55,596 bases of DNA from an uncultured Pirellulaceae bacterium (GTDB taxonomy: Bacteria; Planctomycetota; Planctomycetia; Pirellulales; Pirellulaceae): contig CAJQQR010000092.1 of assembly GCA_905480545.1 (NCBI GenBank), positions 1-55,596 of the forward strand, in the 5' to 3' direction. Made by a program: the position numbers and the translations under genes. The notes below the pieces were generated by a model. The model was not told the DNA's origin, did no database searches, and worked only from the letters and a program-made list of their open reading frames with translations. Shown piece after piece: positions 9,620-17,986 of the stretch (its first letter is position 1; every line of letters starts with the position of its first letter).

Positions 9620-10447
9620 TTAGTGGTCTCGTAGCCATTCGAACATCGTCTCAATCACCGCTTCGTTGTCAGCGTCGTGAAACAGTTCATGTAGTTTTCC
9701 TTCCCAAATTTTTAAATCAATCGATTGGGATTTTTCGGAAAATTCAGCGGTAGCGATTGGCGAAGTGATTTGATCGGCGCTTCCGTGCATAGCCAGCATC
9801 GGGGTCGTAACCGTCTTGGCATCGGCCAATGCCTTTTCGGCAGACTCCAAAAACGTGACTGCAAAAACCGTTGAAATCATTTGATGCTTCAACGTGTCAG
9901 CGCGGTATTCTGCCTGCTTTTTTTCGGACTTCGTCAGATCTTTTAACTTCAGTCCCGCTTTGAGAGTCAGGCTAGGCCAAACCGATTTCAAAATCCGGGC
10001 AAGCAAAAGCTTCATCTTGGGCGGTGGGTTGGTCGTTCGAAACATGGGACTTAGTAGGACCGCTGCATTAACCATGGAGGGAAACTTCTGGATAAATCTG
10101 GTGACAATCAGTCCGCCCATGCTTTGTCCAATCAAATATTTTTTTGTTCCCGACAACCCCGTTTTTTCAATGGTTAGCTTTAACTCGTCAGTCAAATTTT
10201 CAAAATGTGCCGCGTGTCCGCGTTTTCCGCCACTCAAGCCATTGCCACGTTGATCGGCAATCACGACCCGGAAGCCTTGATCGAAAAGCATCTTGCCAAG
10301 TTCCAGATATCGTCCACCATGATCGCCCAATCCATGGACAAACCAAACTTCCTTTTCTGGATTCGGTCGGTCCCAAACACGGCAATGAACGTTGATACCG
10401 TCGAAAAATTGCCAAGTTGTCGTCTCGGGTTGCATCACACGGTCCAT
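9620..10447 (-). CDS. Alpha/beta hydrolase, monoacylglycerol-lipase-like
   Basis: Serine hydrolase of 275 residues related to lysophospholipases and monoacylglycerol lipases (hydrolase_4 type). It has the oxyanion-region motif FVHGLGDHGGRY, the strand VVIADQRGNGLSGG, the nucleophile elbow G-Q-S-M-G with S109, the acid D225 in HGSADQIT, and the base H253 in GKLHELFHD. The complete triad argues for activity on a lipid ester, probably in the cytoplasm as no signal peptide is visible. Two nearby ATGs (10447 and 10435) are possible starts. It is divergent from the TylF-type methyltransferase gene. Confidence 0.9.
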   Translation of the reverse strand: MDRVMQPETTTWQFFDGINVHCRVWDRPNPEKEVWFVHGLGDHGGRYLELGKMLFDQGFRVVIADQRGNGLSGGKRGHAAHFENLTDELKLTIEKTGLSGTKKYLIGQSMGGLIVTRFIQKFPSMVNAAVLLSPMFRTTNPPPKMKLLLARILKSVWPSLTLKAGLKLKDLTKSEKKQAEYRADTLKHQMISTVFAVTFLESAEKALADAKTVTTPMLAMHGSADQITSPIATAEFSEKSQSIDLKIWEGKLHELFHDADNEAVIETMFEWLRDH

Positions 10448-10652
10448 TGTTGTGGTTCATTTCGGTCGCCCAACATGCTATCACCAGACCGGGTCGCTCG
10501 AAAGGGAAATGAACTCGATCCCATTCCAACCTGAACCTTCCGGCGTTGGTGAAAAAGATTCGCTTAACGACGTCGCAAACCGTAATCGCATACAAATTCG
10601 ACTTCGTGTATCGGCGTCCGGTGGTTTAGTATGGTGTTTCAATTGTTCAGGG

Positions 10653-11501
10653 ATGAAAAAAATGCTTAGCGAAATTCGACAATTATTTACGAAGAAAAAG
10701 TCAGCGGTCATCGATCGAAACAATCAGTTAAAGTCGCAATTTCCCGATTTTGCCGAGCAAACAATCCGACTCATAGAATTCGTTGAGCCATTTACGATGA
10801 CGTCTCCTGAGCGAATCAGTGCCATGATTGATGCGGTCGAGTATGTTACCACCAATTCCGTTAGGGGAGACGTCGTTGAATGTGGTGTGTGGCGTGGTGG
10901 CAGCATGATGGCGGCAGCGTGTTCCTTGATCGAAAGGAATTCTATTGAACGTTCGTTATTTTTGTTCGATACATTTGAAGGCATGTCGGATGCCAGTGAA
11001 GAGGATCGTGACTTTTGTGATATCGCTGCTGCGACACAATTGGAAGAACAGGCCAAAAACGATCCTGATTCGATCTGGTGTTATGCTTCGATTGAAGACG
11101 TCCGAATGAACATGTCGCAAACACAGTACCCTGCAGAACGAATTCGATTCATCAAAGGCAAAGTCGAAGAGACATTGCCTAACCAAGGTTCTGAAGGTTG
11201 CGATCAATACGATGTACCTCGCGAAATTGCAATTCTTCGATTGGATACAGATTGGTACGAATCGACCAGAGTTGGTTTAGAGGAACTTTATCCGCGTTTG
11301 GTCGACGGTGGTGTGTTGATCATCGATGACTACGGACATTGGAAAGGGTGCCGCAAAGCCGTTGATGAATACTTTGCGGAACAGGAGATCGGCATTTTTC
11401 TGCACCGCATCGACTATACGGGCCGAATTGCAATCAAACCGATTCAACAGAAATCGTCTGTTGACACCTCAACTTCAAAGATGCCAGTGGGACGGTACTA
11501 A
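10653..11501 (+). CDS. TylF/MycF-family O-methyltransferase
   Basis: SAM-dependent methyltransferase of about 282 residues, related to the macrocin O-methyltransferase family. The SAM-binding region is GDVVECGVWRGGSMM, followed by LFLFDTFEGMSD. The metal-binding catalytic part is IAILRLDTDWYEST and VDGGVLIIDDYGHWKG, with the conserved paired Asp. Members methylate sugar hydroxyls in antibiotics or exopolysaccharides; no glycosyltransferase or antibiotic genes are nearby, so the substrate is unknown. The ATG at 10653 is chosen because upstream codons overlap the divergent hydrolase start region and show no protein-like features. ATG 10662 is an alternative. Confidence 0.88.
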   Translation: MKKMLSEIRQLFTKKKSAVIDRNNQLKSQFPDFAEQTIRLIEFVEPFTMTSPERISAMIDAVEYVTTNSVRGDVVECGVWRGGSMMAAACSLIERNSIERSLFLFDTFEGMSDASEEDRDFCDIAAATQLEEQAKNDPDSIWCYASIEDVRMNMSQTQYPAERIRFIKGKVEETLPNQGSEGCDQYDVPREIAILRLDTDWYESTRVGLEELYPRLVDGGVLIIDDYGHWKGCRKAVDEYFAEQEIGIFLHRIDYTGRIAIKPIQQKSSVDTSTSKMPVGRY

Positions 11502-11613
11502 GCCCGACGGGCCAATCAGTTTTGCACTCGCAAATAGGTTTTTTGATGTATCGCGACGGCAATTACGAAGTCGATGTTCGTGGTGCACCTTCAATTGATT
11601 TCAGATTTGTGTA

Positions 11614-12420
11614 CTACGAAGCCATGTCGCCGGCTGCATTATCGGCTTTCTGATCATCCGCCGTTGCCTTCTCGGCAGCCGCATCTTTTTCATTCGCCTT
11701 GCCGTAGAAGAGCATGTGTTGCCATGGAAGTTTGTCAAACTCTTTCACTAGTTTGAACTTGTTAGCCTTCATCTCTTTCGCCACTTGCGACTTGCTCATT
11801 TTATGGAGCAGTTTGATTGGAACATCCGGGTCCTCCAAGCGATATTCTACCAGCACGATAACCCCATCGGGCTTCAATGCGTCCCGCATCGACTTTAGCA
11901 TGAACTCGGGATGTGAGAACTCATGATAAACATCGACAAGCAGGATCATGTCGACAGAATTTTTGGGCAGGTGAGGATTGTGGAACGAACCGAGAATCGG
12001 AACGACATTTTCAATTCCTTGAGTTTCAAATCGTTCCCGCATGAATTTCAACATCTCAGGTTGAACATCAACACCGTAAACCGTTCCGGTTTTGCCAACC
12101 ATTTCCGCCATTTTCAGCGTGTGAAAACCGTTTCCACATCCCATATCGCAAATCGACATACCGGGTTTCACGCCAAGGTTCGCCAGCATGAGCGAACATC
12201 TTTCTTCTTTTTCTCGAACATCTCGAATCAACCACTCTGCACCGGTGTAATGCATCGTCATTGCAATTTCACGACCCATATAAAACCGACGGCCTTTTGG
12301 GATTTTCGGTTCTTGTTTTTCGATGGAATCAAGATTGTTTCTCCGTTTCTCCTGACTTACCAAAAGACTTGTGAAAAGTAGAAGCAGCAATGTCGAAAGC
12401 GTCGCGATATTTTTGTTCAT
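11614..12420 (-). CDS. Exported class I SAM-dependent methyltransferase
   Basis: 268-residue methyltransferase with an N-terminal signal peptide or anchor (residues 4-22, a Leu-rich run then S-Q-E-K-R-R). The body carries SAM motif I as ICDMGCGNGFHTLKMAE, motif post-I GVDVQPEML, and LLVDVYHEFSHPE. The C-terminal 25 residues are an Ala/Asp/Lys-rich low-complexity tail. SAM is a cytosolic cofactor, so export of this fold is puzzling; similar signal-bearing methyltransferases do occur in planctomycetes. The substrate is unknown. It is divergent from the nucleotidyltransferase at 12587. Family call secure, localisation inferred. Confidence 0.88.
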   Translation of the reverse strand: MNKNIATLSTLLLLLFTSLLVSQEKRRNNLDSIEKQEPKIPKGRRFYMGREIAMTMHYTGAEWLIRDVREKEERCSLMLANLGVKPGMSICDMGCGNGFHTLKMAEMVGKTGTVYGVDVQPEMLKFMRERFETQGIENVVPILGSFHNPHLPKNSVDMILLVDVYHEFSHPEFMLKSMRDALKPDGVIVLVEYRLEDPDVPIKLLHKMSKSQVAKEMKANKFKLVKEFDKLPWQHMLFYGKANEKDAAAEKATADDQKADNAAGDMAS

Positions 12421-12586
12421 ATTTGGTACCTAAGTGTTTTCGCCTTATTCTATCAGACTTTGATTCCAGCGGCGAACATCGTTTGAAACAGATGGTCCAT
12501 AAGGCGTTATTCGCAATTTGGACTGGAATGGGTCACAGCTGTTGAAAACCATTACGATCGCAAACTGAATAAGGATTCAACTGACT

Positions 12587-13492
12587 GTGCCATCGATCAC
12601 GCAAGAGTTAACAAAAAAGAAATTGGTGCATCCACCAGCTTTTCTGCCAGAAAACGTGATGTACGAGACGATCATGGGGTCATACGCGTTTGGCGTCTCG
12701 ACGGATCACTCTGATCGCGATATTTACGGATTTTGTATCCCTCCCAAAGAAGACGTATTTCCGCATTTGGCGGGCGAAATTCAAGGGTTTGGAAAGCAGC
12801 GAAAAAGGTTTGACCAATTTCAAAAACACCACGTCATGGATGGAAATGCCGCAGGTGGAAAAGGGCTCATATACGATTTAAGTATCTACAGCATCGTACG
12901 TTACTTCGAATTGTGCATGGAAAACAACCCAAACGTGATTGATTCGCTTTTTACGCCGCACGACTGTGTGCTGCACGTTACGGCGGTTGGCAATCTCGTG
13001 CGTGATCATCGCACCAAGTTTTTGCACAAGGGTTGCTGGCCGAAATTCAAGGGTTACGCTTATTCGCAATTACATAAAATGCGCAGCAAGCAACCGATTG
13101 GAAAGCGAAAGGAATTGCGCGAAGAGTTTGGATTTGATGTCAAGTTTGCGTATCACACGGTTAGACTTCTTTTGGAGTGTGAACAGATCTTAATGCATCG
13201 CGATATCGACTTAAGACGTGACCGCGAACATCTGAAGGCGATTCGGCGAGGTGAAGTTTCGCAAGAAGAAAATTTTCTATTGGCTTCAGAAAAAGAGCGT
13301 GATCTAGAAAAGCTCTATCACGAGTCGAAAATCCCTGACGGTCCTGATGAAAGCCAATTGAAAGAACTGCTGCTAAATTGTCTGGAGCAGCATTATGGAA
13401 ACCTCGATGCCTGCATTGCACGCGTCGATGCAAATTCTATCGCGTTAAAAGAAATCACCGAGATCGTTGATCGGGTGCGAAATCGTATCTAG
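12587..13492 (+). CDS. Nucleotidyltransferase-superfamily protein, YcgL (COG3541) type
   Basis: 301-residue member of the DNA polymerase beta nucleotidyltransferase superfamily. The diagnostic motif is GSYAFGVSTDHSDRDIYGF (G-S-Y then paired acidic residues D...D-R-D), followed by FCIPP. Further blocks are typical of the predicted YcgL nucleotidyltransferases: LFTPHDCVLH, KFKGYAYSQLHKM and FDVKFAYHTVRLLLE. The start is GTG at 12587, with AAGGA upstream at 12571. Biochemical function is unknown; nucleotide transfer to a protein or RNA is the family-level guess. It is a monocistronic + gene followed by a clear terminator. Confidence 0.88.
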   Translation: MPSITQELTKKKLVHPPAFLPENVMYETIMGSYAFGVSTDHSDRDIYGFCIPPKEDVFPHLAGEIQGFGKQRKRFDQFQKHHVMDGNAAGGKGLIYDLSIYSIVRYFELCMENNPNVIDSLFTPHDCVLHVTAVGNLVRDHRTKFLHKGCWPKFKGYAYSQLHKMRSKQPIGKRKELREEFGFDVKFAYHTVRLLLECEQILMHRDIDLRRDREHLKAIRRGEVSQEENFLLASEKERDLEKLYHESKIPDGPDESQLKELLLNCLEQHYGNLDACIARVDANSIALKEITEIVDRVRNRI

Positions 13493-13519
13493 TTTCAAAA
13501 TGAACAATCCGGCGAAAGC

Positions 13520-13547
13520 AAACGAACTCATGCGAGTCCGTTTTTTT
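13520..13547 (+). terminator. Rho-independent terminator
   Basis: A 10-bp stem with one mismatch (AAACGAACTC against GAGTCCGTTT, loop ATGC) runs directly into seven T residues, 28 bases after the nucleotidyltransferase stop. An outer inverted repeat (CAATCCGG / CCGGATTG) surrounds it. The structure may also serve the convergent trxB. Confidence 0.8.
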
Positions 13548-13600
13548 CAAATCACCGGATTGACATTTATTTCCTTTCGGTTGGTCAATTATTCCCGGCG

Positions 13601-14674
13601 TTATTCCAGTCCTTGATCGGCAAGCCATCGCTCAGCATCAAGTGCCGCCATGCAGCCGGTTCCAGCGCTGGTGATCGCTTGACGATAATTGTCGTCGGCA
13701 ACGTCGCCGGCTGCAAATACACCGTCAACGCTGGTGTCGGTACGAAATGATTTCTTCCAAACCACATAGCCCTTATCATTTGTTTCGATTTGGCCATTCA
13801 AAAATGAGGTGTTTGGCGTGTGCCCGATGGCCAAAAACATTCCACCTGCCTCAAGTTCTTTTTTTGAATCATCGACGGTCGATGCCAAGCGAATTCCGGT
13901 CATCCCGTTTTCGTCGTCACCAAGGACTTCGTCGACCTGTGAATTCCACATGATCTCGATCTTTTCATTGTCGATTGCTCGTTGTGCCATGATTTTTGAC
14001 GCGCGAAGTTCGTCGCGACGATGCACCAGGTAAACCGTTGAGGCATATTTCGACAAATAAGTTGCCTCTTCCACCGCGGAGTCACCACCGCCAACAACTA
14101 CAAGAGGTTTGTCGCGAAATCGCGGAAGGGCACCGTCGCAAACAGCACATGCGCTAACGCCACGGTTTTTGAACGCATCTTCCGATGGCATGCCTAAATA
14201 GTTGGCTCTGGCACCGGTTGCGATGATTACGGTGTGCCCTTCAACTTCTTCTCCAGCCAGTGGCTTGAGTTTGAATGGCTTTTGCGAAAAGTCGACTTCA
14301 GCAATGTCGTCCGTGATGATCCGGGTACCAAAGTTTTCGGCTTGTTGACGCATCAAATTCATTAACTCGGGGCCGGTTACGGCATGTTTTTCGGCTTCAA
14401 CGGGCGGAAGGTCGTACTTCAATCGCCGTTCCGAAAGCGCTGAATTCAAAAAACCATCAAGTTGACCCGCTGGAAATCCAGGATAGTTTTCCACCTCGGT
14501 TGTAAGATTCAATTGGCCTAAAGGCAAAGTTCCGTTTTGGGAATTCTCGTTTGTGATGGCACCTTCGAAAACGAGCGGGCTCAAATTTGCACGAGCTGCA
14601 TAAATTGCCGCAGCCCACCCCGCCGGTCCACTTCCGATGATGATTACTTTTTCAGGTGATTTTGAATCGGACAC
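13601..14674 (-). CDS. trxB: Thioredoxin reductase
   Basis: FAD- and NADPH-dependent thioredoxin-disulfide reductase. The FAD motif [19 protein letters not shown] is at the N-terminus and the redox-active C-A-V-C is at about residues 176-179. The NADPH motif [17 protein letters not shown] and the C-terminal FAD motif [23 protein letters not shown] complete it. I chose the GTG at 14674 ([10 protein letters not shown]), which gives 357 residues. The frame stays open upstream to 14821 with an ATG at 14812, but that part has no family similarity. Short insertions around residues 38-56 and 75-100 make it longer than the E. coli enzyme. It should reduce thioredoxin in the cytoplasm. Confidence 0.92.
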   Translation of the reverse strand: MSDSKSPEKVIIIGSGPAGWAAAIYAARANLSPLVFEGAITNENSQNGTLPLGQLNLTTEVENYPGFPAGQLDGFLNSALSERRLKYDLPPVEAEKHAVTGPELMNLMRQQAENFGTRIITDDIAEVDFSQKPFKLKPLAGEEVEGHTVIIATGARANYLGMPSEDAFKNRGVSACAVCDGALPRFRDKPLVVVGGGDSAVEEATYLSKYASTVYLVHRRDELRASKIMAQRAIDNEKIEIMWNSQVDEVLGDDENGMTGIRLASTVDDSKKELEAGGMFLAIGHTPNTSFLNGQIETNDKGYVVWKKSFRTDTSVDGVFAAGDVADDNYRQAITSAGTGCMAALDAERWLADQGLE

Positions 14675-14939
14675 GTTTAACTCGTTTCGTTGTTGCTTCA
14701 ATAATATTGGTGTATGAACAGCGTGAAAACGCTCTTTTGACTGACTTGGTCCACGATTATACGATCGATTCGACGCTACCCAAAGTAGGTCAGTTGATGC
14801 GTTCTCTGCCATGCTGCACAATCCGTGAGAATTCGCGTCGCATATTCAGTGACGAACGAATTACGACTATCATTACAACTTACGCTCCCCTATTTTTCAG
14901 TCGCACACCTTTCGTTGCGGTAACAACCAAGGAGAATGC

Positions 14940-16820
14940 ATGGGCACTTTGCTCGTCGCCATCGGTTCATTCGTCGGATTTATCGTCGCCTACAATACGT
15001 ATGGCCGTTGGCTTTCCAAAACGGTCTTTCATCTCGATTCCAATGCACTCGTTCCGAGTAAAGAGCTTCAGGACGACGTCGATTTTGTTCCCACAAAAAA
15101 AGAAGTGATCTTTGGCCATCACTTCACCAGTATTGCTGGAACGGGGCCTATTGTTGGGCCTGCGATTGCAGTTTTATGGGGTTGGCTTCCAGCGCTGTTG
15201 TGGGTGATTTTCGGTTCGATCTTTATCGGGGCGGTTCACGATTTCGGTGCTTTGGTGGTGAGCTTGCGCAATCGAGGGCAAACGATTGGTGAGGTTGCTG
15301 GTCGAATCATCTCACCACGTGCCAAGATACTCTTTCTGTTTATTCTCTTTTTTGCATTGACGATCGTTCTCGCCATCTTCGGATTGGTGATCGCCACGAT
15401 TTTCAGTTTATACCCTTCGTCCGTGTTGCCGGTTTGGATTTCACTTCCGATCGCGATTTGCGTCGGGGTTTGGATTCACAAATTCGGCGGTAACCACTGG
15501 GTTGCTTCCCTGGTCGGCCTGTTGATTGTCTATTTTTGCATTTACTTGGGTGCCTATCATTTTGACAGTTTTGAAATCAAGCCAACGTCGATTGCAATCC
15601 TGAATCCGATCGTCATCTGGACGTTGATTCTGTTGACGTACTGTTATATCGCGTCTGTGCTTCCCGTTTGGGTTTTGCTGCAGCCCCGAGACTTTATTAA
15701 TAGTCATCAGTTGTTGTTGGCATTGGGCCTGATGGTGGTTGGTTTGATTATTGCATGTCTTACCGGGCAAGCCAGTTTGTCGGAATCCGCTCCGGCGATT
15801 GCGAAGACAACTGAATTACCGATGGATGCACCGCCGATTTGGCCGTTTTTGTTCATCACCATCGCTTGCGGTGCGGTAAGTGGTTTTCATTGTCTTGTCA
15901 GTAGCGGAACGAGCAGCAAACAAGTCGAATGCGAGGACGATGCGAAGTTCGTTGGCTATGGAGCGATGCTCTTGGAGGGCGCGCTTGCCGTCGTCGTTAT
16001 TCTTGCGTGTTGTGCGGGCGTAGGAATGGGGAAATTTGATAAAAACAATGTCACCAACACCTATTCGATTGCAAAGTCGATTGATGGCGAAGAAGTTCGT
16101 GGCGCAGCAGCGTGGAATGCTCGATACCGCGAAAAGGCCTCATGGAATGACTATAAATTAGGTGCAAAAGTTGGCGCCTTTATCGAAGGTGGTGCGAATT
16201 TTCTTTCTGCAATTGGCATCCCACTCAAGTTGGGTGTTTGTTTAATCGCCGTCTTGGTTGCTGGTTTCGCCGCAACGACTCTTGATACCGCAACGCGTTT
16301 ACAACGTTACGTGATTCAGGAAATCGGAATGACATTGCGGGTGCCGCCTGTTTCCAACAAATATGTTGCAACCGGAATTGCGGTAGTTTTGGGTGGCGTG
16401 ATCGCGGCGATGCCGATGACCCCGGGTGATCCGACATCTTATGGGAAAGGTGGATTCCTGCTTTGGCCGCTTTTTGGGGCGACGAACCAATTACTTGCCG
16501 GACTGGCGTTCATGGTGACCCTGTTCTATCTGTGGAGGCGGAAGAAGCCGATTTGGTTCGTTTTGATTCCAATGGTGATCATGTTGATTATGCCGGCGTG
16601 GGCAATGCTTTGGCAAATGTTCAACGAAAATGGCTGGTACAACAACTGGTCATCAAAACGACATTTGTTTTTGTTTGGTCTGGTCGTGCTTGCGTTGCAG
16701 GGATGGATGATGGTTGAGGCCTTTCTGGTGTGGCCCAAAGCCAAAGGAGTTTTGGAGGAAAAACTGCCACCTCTTGAAAAGAATTCCAAGTTAGCTGCAT
16801 CGGGTGGTCGGTCATGCTGA
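14940..16820 (+). CDS. cstA: Carbon starvation protein CstA family transporter
   Basis: Polytopic inner-membrane protein of 626 residues. It has the CstA signatures FGHHFTSIAGTGPIVGPA, HDFGALVVSLRNRGQTIGE and FHCLVSSGTSSKQ near the middle, plus AGFAATTLDTATRLQRYV and FGATNQLLAGLAF. About 13-15 membrane segments are visible. The family transports peptides or pyruvate during carbon limitation. The start is well supported by AAGGAG five bases before ATG 14940. The E. coli partner YbdD (DUF466) is not encoded next to it. The gene ends with a natural TGA stop (TGC TGA), which shows that TGA terminates translation in this genome. Confidence 0.95.
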   Translation: MGTLLVAIGSFVGFIVAYNTYGRWLSKTVFHLDSNALVPSKELQDDVDFVPTKKEVIFGHHFTSIAGTGPIVGPAIAVLWGWLPALLWVIFGSIFIGAVHDFGALVVSLRNRGQTIGEVAGRIISPRAKILFLFILFFALTIVLAIFGLVIATIFSLYPSSVLPVWISLPIAICVGVWIHKFGGNHWVASLVGLLIVYFCIYLGAYHFDSFEIKPTSIAILNPIVIWTLILLTYCYIASVLPVWVLLQPRDFINSHQLLLALGLMVVGLIIACLTGQASLSESAPAIAKTTELPMDAPPIWPFLFITIACGAVSGFHCLVSSGTSSKQVECEDDAKFVGYGAMLLEGALAVVVILACCAGVGMGKFDKNNVTNTYSIAKSIDGEEVRGAAAWNARYREKASWNDYKLGAKVGAFIEGGANFLSAIGIPLKLGVCLIAVLVAGFAATTLDTATRLQRYVIQEIGMTLRVPPVSNKYVATGIAVVLGGVIAAMPMTPGDPTSYGKGGFLLWPLFGATNQLLAGLAFMVTLFYLWRRKKPIWFVLIPMVIMLIMPAWAMLWQMFNENGWYNNWSSKRHLFLFGLVVLALQGWMMVEAFLVWPKAKGVLEEKLPPLEKNSKLAASGGRSC

Positions 16821-17194
16821 GGTGGAATGCAAGGTTTTTCTTTGCTTGAGTGGACGAATGAAATGCGTTTGCATCCGAGGGCATGGAGGTAAACGAAAAT
16901 CGTTGCTTTTCCTGATCGGCAAGAATCAATGGATGGTGATTCGCTGTAGCAAAGACCCTTGCGTGGATTCTCTCCTCCCCATTGGATATTAAACTTTGTC
17001 GATCATGATTCTCACGCAAAGTTTTAGTTTTGGGTTATACTTGCAGGCCGAAACGTCGCTCGGTTTTTTGTCGCTTACCATTAGGCAATGATTGCTTAGT
17101 TTCTCTCACGATGGATCGTCGATTGAGTCGTTCTAAAAATTGAAATCGAATTGTTAAACTTTTTCGATTGATTCGATTTTAGGAGGTTGGGATC
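16821..17194. other. Intergenic stretch, possible cstA terminator
   Basis: 374 bases with no convincing gene. An AT-rich 8-bp inverted repeat (AAACTTTG at 16991, CAAAGTTT at 17017) followed by TAGTTTT could act as a weak terminator. The right end carries AGGAGG, the ribosome site for the next gene. Short open frames here have no protein-like features. Confidence 0.4.
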
Positions 17195-17704
17195 ATGAAA
17201 CCCGAATTTCTATTGTTCAGCTACGCCAAAGTTTTCTTTGACGACTACGGATTTCACAACGGAATTTGGAGATTCGTGCTCAAGGGGAAAGAAGGCGGCG
17301 TTCCATTGGAAGCCTTCGATCATGAAGATGGCTGGCATGTCGATCGGCTGAGCCTGTTGTCAGTGGTCCGAGGTTTGGAGTCACTCGAGCAACCGTCCAA
17401 GGTCGCGCTATATTCACCCAGCCGGTATGTCACGCGCGGTTTCGATTCGGCAATGTCTATTTGGAAGAAGAAAGATTGGACATGGGAGCGATTCGGTGAA
17501 GAAGTCGCGATCAAAAACCGAGATTTGTGGATTCGAGTCGACCGTGCTCTTGAGTTTCACGATGTTGACTGCCGCTATTACCGTGTTGATGCGCCACAAA
17601 GAATGGGCGCGCCGGTTTTTGCAGGGGCGGCAAGTGGTCATAAACGTCGTCGCACGATACGCCCTGCTGATGATGCATGTCGCCAATTAGAAGCCGTCGG
17701 ATAA
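17195..17704 (+). CDS. RNase HI-like protein lacking all catalytic acids
   Basis: 169-residue protein with clear RNase HI fold similarity in its second half. YSPSRYVTRGFDSAMSIW, then W-K-K-K-D-W and IKNRDLWIRVD, line up with E. coli T-D-S-Q-Y-V ... W-K-K-R-G-W ... V-K-N-V-D-L-W-Q-R-L. The catalytic positions are replaced: D10 by Tyr (in L-F-S-Y-A-K), E48 by Ser (in V-D-R-L-S-L-L), and D70 by Pro (in Y-S-P-S-R-Y-V). No equivalent of the final Asp is evident. Nuclease activity is therefore unlikely; an RNA/DNA-hybrid-binding or structural role is inferred. The start is firm, with AGGAGG upstream of ATG 17195. The C-terminal 25 residues are basic. Confidence 0.82.
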   Translation: MKPEFLLFSYAKVFFDDYGFHNGIWRFVLKGKEGGVPLEAFDHEDGWHVDRLSLLSVVRGLESLEQPSKVALYSPSRYVTRGFDSAMSIWKKKDWTWERFGEEVAIKNRDLWIRVDRALEFHDVDCRYYRVDAPQRMGAPVFAGAASGHKRRRTIRPADDACRQLEAVG

Positions 17705-17986
17705 CGAAGAATTCGCGTTTATCGACAACCCACAATTGAAGGGGCACCCAAAGCAACTGCAGTGATTTCTGATGGTTGCTTTTATCTACTTTGCAGAGTG
17801 CAGGTGCGTTGCGGGGGAATGCCAACCCGTAACAAAACCACATTCCTTCTGTTCGTTATAGTTCGCAAGATTTGCCTTCTGCGAAAACTTTGAAATTTTC
17901 AGTCGTGAATACCGATTCAACAATCAAATGTTAACAATGCATTTGTTAACTGATTGAAGAGATCACTCACGCAAAAAGGCACCTCT

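Noticed and set aside
16804..16992. Small gene after cstA, as a possible YbdD partner
   Set aside because: The frame overlaps the cstA end and has no DUF466 features.
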